6,496 nucleotides of DNA. Source: JAAXHE01 sp964551635. Its GTDB lineage: Bacteria > Latescibacterota > UBA2968 > GCA-2709665. How positions within the stretch are numbered: the stretch's first letter is position 1; each line of letters starts with the position of its first letter. The stretch lies in NCBI GenBank assembly GCA_964551635.1, contig CAZKDZ010000171.1, positions 1 to 6,496 on the forward strand, written 5' to 3'. Shown piece after piece: positions 1-3,842 of the stretch. A program made the translations under genes and the position numbers. The notes below the pieces were generated by a model that ran no database searches, was not told the origin of the DNA, and saw nothing but the letters and a program-made list of their open reading frames with translations.

Positions 1-1
1 C

Positions 2-526
2 GTAACGGTGATCGGGACGATCGCAATCGACCGGGACGATCTTGCGTGGATGTCAGATGCGTTCCTATCCCAGATCATTCTCCATGAAATGGCGCACGTT
101 CTCGGGTTTGGGACCGTCTGGAGAACACTGAACCTTGTCCGTGGAGGCAGTGACAGATATTTCACCGGCCCGCTGGCGATTCGAGCCTTTGACAACGCGG
201 GTGGCCGGAGCTACAACGGCCCGAAGGTGCCCGTGGAGGACGACAGCGGCCACTGGAGGGGGTCCGTGTTTGGTGACGAATTGATGACAGCGAGGATCCG
301 ACCGGATCTCGACGGGACCCTGCCCTTAAGCGCGATTACGATCCAGTCGCTGGCCGATCACGGTTATAAGGTCAACGCTGGATTGGCAGATGAGTACCGG
401 CTTCCCGCTCCTGCAAGCGCCAAGCCCGTCGCCGTGCACGTCCTGGAGTGGGGAGACTGCGTCCCGGAGCGGCCGGTCTACGTGGTCGATGAGAACGGGC
501 GCGTCGTTGACGTCATTGCACACTGA
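2..526 (+). CDS. Leishmanolysin-like (M8-type) zinc metallopeptidase, C-terminal part (5' end outside window)
   Basis: The frame is open to the left edge, so the N-terminus is missing; the GTG at 8 is probably internal. The helix motif HEMAHVLGFG (HEMAH at 83-97) gives the first two zinc-binding His and the catalytic Glu. About 50 residues later comes GHWRGSVFGDELMT (residues 81-94 counted from position 8), where His82 fits the distant third zinc ligand and Met93 the Met-turn. This HExxH-long insert-H-Met order is that of leishmanolysin-like metzincins, as is the following phrase PLSAITIQSLADHGY. The last ~45 residues, from RLPAPASAKP to the end, form a separate tail with the phrase PVYVVDENGRVVDV. 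That tail is shared almost unchanged with the truncated copy at 3231-3665. Such enzymes are normally secreted or surface proteases; the export signal would lie outside the window. The zinc-peptidase call is firm, the substrate unknown. Confidence 0.88.
   Translation, partial: VTVIGTIAIDRDDLAWMSDAFLSQIILHEMAHVLGFGTVWRTLNLVRGGSDRYFTGPLAIRAFDNAGGRSYNGPKVPVEDDSGHWRGSVFGDELMTARIRPDLDGTLPLSAITIQSLADHGYKVNAGLADEYRLPAPASAKPVAVHVLEWGDCVPERPVYVVDENGRVVDVIAH
386..514 (+). repeat. Near-identical tail duplication, copy 1
   Basis: These 129 bases encode the peptidase tail (ADEYRLPAPASAKP to GRVVDV) and match 3525-3653 at 117 positions, about 91% by hand count, without gaps. The preceding catalytic part is only about 70% identical. 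Confidence 0.85.
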
Positions 527-737
527 AATACGATTGCGATAACCCCGCGAGCGTGCCAAAAGTCGAATCGCGCCAGAACACAATACCCACTCCGACAACG
601 CCTGACTCACGGATTGACGGGAACGGATAACACCGACATCAGGGTTGGCAGGTTTAGCCGCATTTGATCGGGTTGCTTTGTCCGGTCGGAATTTAGTGCA
701 ACAGACGACGTACCCTATTCGGCACTGCAGGCGCGCA

Positions 738-771
738 GGGACCTTAGGGTCGTTGCTTCAACGACCGTCCT
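738..771 (+). other. Strong stem-loop in the lipoprotein leader
   Basis: GGTCGTTG (748-755) and CAACGACC (759-766) are perfect inverted complements of 8 bp around a 3-base loop, CTT. An outer helix, GGAC (739-742) with GTCC (767-770), stacks beyond a 5-base bulge on the left arm. It ends 5 bases before the AGGAGAG ribosome binding site of the lipoprotein. No run of T follows, so it is not a classical intrinsic terminator. It may be a leader element affecting translation or mRNA stability, or a processed 3' end of the upstream transcript. Function is inferred; the base pairing is direct. Confidence 0.5.
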
Positions 772-776
772 ATTTC

Positions 777-783
777 AGGAGAG
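777..783 (+). promoter_or_regulatory. Ribosome binding site of the lipoprotein gene
   Basis: AGGAGAG lies 8 bases before the ATG at 792. It decides the start: the reading frame is open further upstream, but only this ATG has a good Shine-Dalgarno sequence and begins a lipoprotein signal peptide. Confidence 0.8.
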
Positions 784-791
784 TTGCGACA

Positions 792-1208
792 ATGAAAAAA
801 GTGATATTGCTGTTAGCAATTTCAGTCGTTGGATGCTCTACTATGAAGGTCACCACACGTGGGCAAGCGTTGATTCAAGGGCATTCGATGAACGATGTAT
901 TCGACATGGCTCTGGCATCGGTTGTGGCGGCCGATCTAAGCCCGATAGCTACGGATCGAACAACGGGTCTTATCGCTGCGACGAAACCAGGTGGGTTTCT
1001 CACCGGCTCAGGCAGGGAACTGCGAATCAGCCTCTTTGTGAAAGAGCAGGGCGAGGGTAAGGTTGTGGTCGACATTACTGTCACGCTGGGGGGACAGATT
1101 GTAGCATATGGGGGGACAAGCGAGTTGGTGAAAGATCTGTGCAAACAAATGGCGTCGCGCATTCCTGCCGCTACCTTTACAATCGATGGCTCGCCCTTTA
1201 AGCCCTAG
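792..1208 (+). CDS. Small predicted lipoprotein of unknown function (138 aa)
   Basis: The product starts MKKVILLLAISVVGCSTM: two Lys, a short hydrophobic stretch and a lipobox ending VVGC, so Cys15 should be lipidated after signal peptidase II cleavage. Ser at +2 fits outer-membrane sorting in a diderm by the usual rule. The mature part (~123 residues) has a predicted helix (MNDVFDMALASVVAADL) followed by TDRTTGLIAAT. It then has alternating polar/hydrophobic segments typical of beta strands (ELRISLFVKE, KVVVDITVTL) and a final helix with a Cys (LVKDLCKQMASRI). This helix-then-'D..GLI.A' pattern occurs in several small periplasmic lipoprotein families, but I cannot name one. It is probably transcribed alone; the stop is followed within a few bases by the IS630-like relic, so its 3' end or C-terminus may have been altered by that insertion. 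Lipoprotein assignment is strong, function unknown. Confidence 0.82.
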   Translation: MKKVILLLAISVVGCSTMKVTTRGQALIQGHSMNDVFDMALASVVAADLSPIATDRTTGLIAATKPGGFLTGSGRELRISLFVKEQGEGKVVVDITVTLGGQIVAYGGTSELVKDLCKQMASRIPAATFTIDGSPFKP

Positions 1209-1214
1209 TGATTT

Positions 1215-1224
1215 GTCCCGGAAG
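1215..1224 (+). repeat. Putative left inverted repeat of the IS630 relic
   Basis: GTCCCGGAAG pairs as an inverted repeat with CTTCAGGGAC at 1540-1549 (one mismatch). It begins 6 bases after the lipoprotein stop codon. Confidence 0.5.
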
Positions 1225-1299
1225 TAACCTGACTATTTATTGGGCATGTTCTATGTTCTCTCTACGCGATTCTCATATCCATCGGGGAAGGAGAGAACC

Positions 1300-1529
1300 A
1301 TGGACGCGGTCGGCCTCGGAATCCCATTGTGCAGTCTGCCCAGGTCCGTGAGGAACTCAGCTCATTTTCGTCCTCTCCTGGTTTGCCGCTCGGTCTCGTG
1401 CGACGGGCCAAGATCGTCTTGTTGAGCGCCGATGGGCTCACAAACCGGGTGATTGCACGTAAAGTCGGGCTGAGTCAGCAGAACGTCATTACCCGGCGGA
1501 GCTGCTTTCTCCAGCAAGGATTAAACTAG
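1300..1529 (+). pseudogene. IS630-family transposase, N-terminal fragment with frameshift
   Basis: Read from 1302, the frame gives GRGRPRNPIVQSAQVREEL and later LVRRAKIVLLSADGLTN, RVIARKVGLSQQNV and FLQQGL. This is the typical IS630 transposase opening: a GRP.P.vLS..ER-like start, then 'RARIVL..A.G.sn..IA..L..s...V..WR.RF...GL', a DNA-binding HTH. An ATG with a good Shine-Dalgarno (AAGGAGAG, 1288-1295) sits at 1300 but in a different frame. One extra G after that ATG would restore M-GRGRPRN, so a 1-base deletion near the start codon is the simplest explanation. The frame stops at 1529, exactly where the remaining ~250 residues with the catalytic DDE triad should follow, so the protein is inactive. 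IS630 identity is confident; the frameshift position is inferred. Confidence 0.78.
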
Positions 1530-1539
1530 ATTCGTAAGT

Positions 1540-1549
1540 CTTCAGGGAC
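1540..1549 (-). repeat. Putative right inverted repeat of the IS630 relic
   Basis: CTTCAGGGAC is the inverted partner of GTCCCGGAAG at 1215-1224 and is followed by G and then TA, the dinucleotide targeted by IS630 elements. Similarity falls off further inside the element. Confidence 0.5.
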
Positions 1550-1835
1550 GTAAATTCGAATATATGATTGTAAATAAAGGCGATTAGAAGGCGGATTACC
1601 AGGATACACCAGGCCACCGGACGTGAAGGGAAAAGACGTCCTTCTTTACGTCGATAACGCCCCGTTTCGGAGGGTTTTATCGCGCCGCCGCGTTGCCGTT
1701 TTTTTCGGGTTGAGGCTGACACCCGTCGATTCGTGCAGCCTATGCCGCCGCTGGCTGACCCGAAGGACTATGACGTCACATGAGCGAACATAACAGCGTG
1801 CGGACTTCAGAGTCGCATGAAAGGATGCCTCCAAT
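1550..1835. other. Non-coding stretch upstream of the WD40 gene, with a bulged hairpin
   Basis: No convincing gene is present on either strand. The first part (1551-1580) is AT-rich and contains TATGAT (1563-1568), a possible -10, but no good -35 lies at the right distance. GACGTGAAGG (1620-1629) pairs with CCTTC (1640-1644) and ACGTC (1648-1652), giving a 10-bp stem with a TTT bulge. A C/G-rich tract with a run of seven T follows around 1682-1707. The palindrome TGACGTCA is at 1771-1778, about 57 bases before the start codon. Regulatory meaning is unproven. Confidence 0.4.
1820..1825 (+). promoter_or_regulatory. Ribosome binding site of the WD40/EF-hand gene
   Basis: AAAGGA lies 10 bases before the ATG at 1836. 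The earlier ATG at 1817 overlaps this site in another frame and leads to a short, non-protein-like product. Confidence 0.6.
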
Positions 1836-3212
1836 ATGAAACGGGCGCCTCTGCGAAATCAATTTCCACTGCTCTACGTTTTGGTGCTTTCGGAAGCGTT
1901 TACGTACGGTGGTACAGTATCTTCCGCGTCGCCGGAAACGATCGATCCGTCGGGCGAGTTACCCGGCATAAATCTCGTTTCGTCCATTCACGCCGAGGTT
2001 TATTCCGTGGCGTTTTCTCACAATGGAAGTGTGCTCGCTCTCGCTGATCCGAAATACAAAGGCATTGGTCTGTGGAACGTGGAAGCGGACACGTCTACCG
2101 TTCTTGCTGGACACTCGAAAGGTGTCACTTCCGTTTCCTTTTCGCCCGTGGCCATGCTGCTTGCGTCAGCAAGTGAGGATGGGACAGTGAAGTTGTGGGA
2201 CGTTGAAACACATACGAACATTGCGACGCTTGAATCTCAATCGAGCGAGGTGACTGCGGTATTGTTCTCGCCGGATGGCGCGACGCTTGCGGCCGGGGCC
2301 TCGGACGGCGTCGTTACCGTTTGGAACGTCTACCCACGCCCCTCACTCACCATCACGCTTGGGGGAAGCACGGATTGGATCTGGTCGCTGTCTTTTTCGG
2401 ACGACGGAACGCTTCTTGCGTCCGGCGCCTGGGATGGCGTCGTCGGGATAAACGATATGGTGGAGCACGATAATGTGGCAACTATAGGAGGACATTCCCA
2501 GACGATCCTCGATGGTTGGTTTGGACGTGGAGGTTTCTTCACTCCCGTGTCGTTTTCACCCCGTGGAAGGCTGCTTGCCTTCGGCCGGGCGACCGACGGC
2601 CTTGAGTTGTGGGACGTCGAAAAACGAAAAACGATCACCACACTCGGGAAACGGGAGGACGCGATAATCTCGGCAGAATTCTCGCCTGATGGCAGATTTC
2701 TGGCGTCCAGAACGGCAAATGGCGTCGAAATGTGGGACGTGGCGACGAAAGAGGTCAGACTCTCCGAAGCGGACGAAGAGAACGTGACGCCCGCGGTGTT
2801 TTCGCCCGATGGTTCGATTCTTGCCTTGACGCGTTATGAGTCGTCTACCTACGGTAACCATATCGTCTTGTGGGATGCTGAGACAGGCGAACGGGTCGCG
2901 TCGCAGCTGGGACATCACGACGGCGTTTATAATGTAACGTTCTCGCCTGACGGAACGCGACTCGCGTCGAATTCGTTTGACGGCACGGTCAAATTGTGGG
3001 ATACGTCGCCGTTCATCGTACCCGAAACTCCGCTACCCGACTTCGACGATGACGGGACTGTCGGCTTCGACGACTTCGTGCAATTTGCCGGGCATTTCGG
3101 GTTGAGCGAGGGCGATGAAGGGTACGACGCTCGATTCGACCTGGATGGCAACGGCGCCATCGGGTTCAGCGATTTTCTGGTCTTCGCTGCCGCGTTTGGC
3201 AAAGATGGATGA
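1836..3212 (+). CDS. Exported WD40 beta-propeller protein with C-terminal dockerin-like EF-hand pair (458 aa)
   Basis: The N-terminus (MKRAPLRNQF, then a hydrophobic stretch to about residue 18 and a likely cleavage near VSSA, residue 31) looks like a signal peptide, somewhat weak. Residues ~50-390 hold eight WD40-type repeats, recognisable by V.SV.FSPDG.LLAS....DGTVKLWDVET phrases. The fourth is degenerate (GINDM instead of LWDV) and is followed by a loop before the fifth; the seventh has a longer loop. Residues 402-413 (DFDDDGTVGFDD) and 435-446 (DLDGNGAIGFSD) are two calcium-binding EF-hand loops, each followed by an FAxxFG phrase. The pair resembles type I dockerin modules, which in cellulosomes bind cohesins and which in many environmental bacteria end secreted proteins without cellulosomes. 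A propeller scaffold for protein binding plus a calcium-dependent tail suggests an extracellular interaction protein. The partner is unknown. The next frame starts 18 bases after its stop. Confidence 0.88.
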   Translation: MKRAPLRNQFPLLYVLVLSEAFTYGGTVSSASPETIDPSGELPGINLVSSIHAEVYSVAFSHNGSVLALADPKYKGIGLWNVEADTSTVLAGHSKGVTSVSFSPVAMLLASASEDGTVKLWDVETHTNIATLESQSSEVTAVLFSPDGATLAAGASDGVVTVWNVYPRPSLTITLGGSTDWIWSLSFSDDGTLLASGAWDGVVGINDMVEHDNVATIGGHSQTILDGWFGRGGFFTPVSFSPRGRLLAFGRATDGLELWDVEKRKTITTLGKREDAIISAEFSPDGRFLASRTANGVEMWDVATKEVRLSEADEENVTPAVFSPDGSILALTRYESSTYGNHIVLWDAETGERVASQLGHHDGVYNVTFSPDGTRLASNSFDGTVKLWDTSPFIVPETPLPDFDDDGTVGFDDFVQFAGHFGLSEGDEGYDARFDLDGNGAIGFSDFLVFAAAFGKDG

Positions 3213-3230
3213 CGCTGGTTCCAGGGTCAA

Positions 3231-3665
3231 ATGCCCCGCGATTGGAGAAACGAGGATCGCTGCAATTTAGAGAATAGGATACCGTCCCTGCCGTTGGAGC
3301 TTAAGCAACCGTACCGATTCAGGACAGCTTCGGCGTTCGACGATGCGGGGGGCAAGACGTATGGCGGTCCGAAGGTGCCCGTCGAGAGCGACGCTGCACA
3401 TTGGAGGCAGTCCGTATTCGGCTTCGAGCTGATGACCCGGAGCTTTCCTGGTGGACGGCTCCTACTCGGTGCGATAACAATCCAGTCTCTGGCCGACCTC
3501 GGCTATCAGGTGAACGTAAGTCGGGCAGATGAGTGCAGGCTTCCCGCCCCTGCAAGCGCCAAACCCGTCGCCGAGCAGGTACTGGACTGGGGAGAATGCG
3601 TCCCGGTGCGGCCGGTCTACGTGGTCGATGGGAATGGGCGCGTCGTTGACGTCGTAGGGAAATAG
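3231..3665 (+). pseudogene. 5'-truncated paralogue of the leishmanolysin-like peptidase, lacking HExxH
   Basis: From about residue 34 (SAFDDAGGKTYGGPKVPVE) the 144-residue frame aligns to the end with the peptidase at 2-526. It keeps the third-ligand His and Met-turn (AHWRQSVFGFELMT), the AITIQSLADLGY phrase and the same C-terminal tail. The HExxH helix and everything before it are missing. No HExxH is seen in any frame between 3213 and 3320, so the product cannot be an active zinc peptidase. The first ~33 residues (MPRDWRNEDR...) match nothing I recognise. It could still be translated: AGGG at 3223-3226 precedes the ATG and the upstream stop is only 18 bases away, so coupling to the WD40 gene is possible. 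It is about 5 residues shorter than its partner after the Met-turn. The best reading is a degraded duplicate; an inactive decoy is the alternative. Confidence 0.8.
3525..3653 (+). repeat. Near-identical tail duplication, copy 2
   Basis: This is the partner of 386-514, in the truncated peptidase copy. Same orientation and reading frame, with 12 substitutions in 129 bases. Confidence 0.85.
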
Positions 3666-3829
3666 AAGAAATACCGAAAGAGTCCACCTCCCGCGCTATC
3701 TCGGTCTCGCGCTCCCGGCTTCGACGGCCACGGCTGATGCAGTGGGCGGATGTCATTGCGTTTCTGTGCAAAAAAATGACGACTCAACGTGAACGCTGTT
3801 TGCGTTGAAGTCTTTCTACAGGGTCTAAC

Positions 3830-3834
3830 GGAGG
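3830..3834 (+). promoter_or_regulatory. Ribosome binding site that fixes a GTG start
   Basis: GGAGG lies 8 bases before the GTG at 3843. The closer ATG at 3836 runs into a TGA after three codons, so GTG is the only start that gives a signal peptide in the long open frame. Confidence 0.75.
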
Positions 3835-3842
3835 ATGCTAAG

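Larger units (their letters stand above)
527..791. other. Intergenic leader region between peptidase and lipoprotein genes
   Basis: I see no gene here. In-frame codons run upstream of the lipoprotein start from 645, but their translation lacks protein-like character, and a clear ribosome binding site plus signal peptide mark 792 as the start. The region ends with a stem-loop at 738-771. No convincing -35/-10 pair was found by eye. Confidence 0.6.
1215..1549 (+). mobile_element. IS630-family relic or internally deleted (MITE-like) derivative
   Basis: The segment holds only the N-terminal helix-turn-helix part of an IS630-type transposase (see 1300-1529), not the catalytic DDE domain. It is bracketed by GTCCCGGAAG (1215-1224) and CTTCAGGGAC (1540-1549), inverted repeats matching at 9 of 10 positions. 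About 335 bp is far below the ~1.1 kb of an intact IS630 element, which suggests internal deletion after insertion or a non-autonomous derivative. IS630 elements insert at TA: a TA lies just outside the right repeat (1551-1552) and one at 1206-1207 on the left, but the two are not equally distant from the repeats, so the exact ends are uncertain. The family call is good; the boundaries are tentative. Confidence 0.6.

Noticed and set aside
13..41. Direct repeat CGGGACGATC (13-22 and 32-41)
   Set aside because: It is short, within coding sequence and explained by similar codons; no array or CRISPR-like spacing follows.
645..791. Upstream extension of the lipoprotein frame
   Set aside because: The extension would hide the signal peptide internally. 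The Shine-Dalgarno at 777-783 and MKK start at 792 are much better.
1682..1707. GC-rich stretch with a run of seven T as a terminator
   Set aside because: Only a 3-bp CCG/CGG pairing flanks the T-run; no stable stem precedes it.
508..1778. Palindrome TGACGTCA at 508-515 and 1771-1778 as an operator
   Set aside because: One copy is inside the peptidase coding sequence and only two occur. No flanking symmetry supports a binding site.
1489..1834. Two minus-strand frames in the region before the WD40 gene
   Set aside because: They are basic, low-information translations without recognisable motifs or good ribosome binding sites, and one overlaps the IS630 relic.
3792..3806. AACGC-TGTTT-GCGTT hairpin before the large fusion gene, as a terminator
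   Set aside because: The stem is only 5 bp with no following T-tract, too weak to call.
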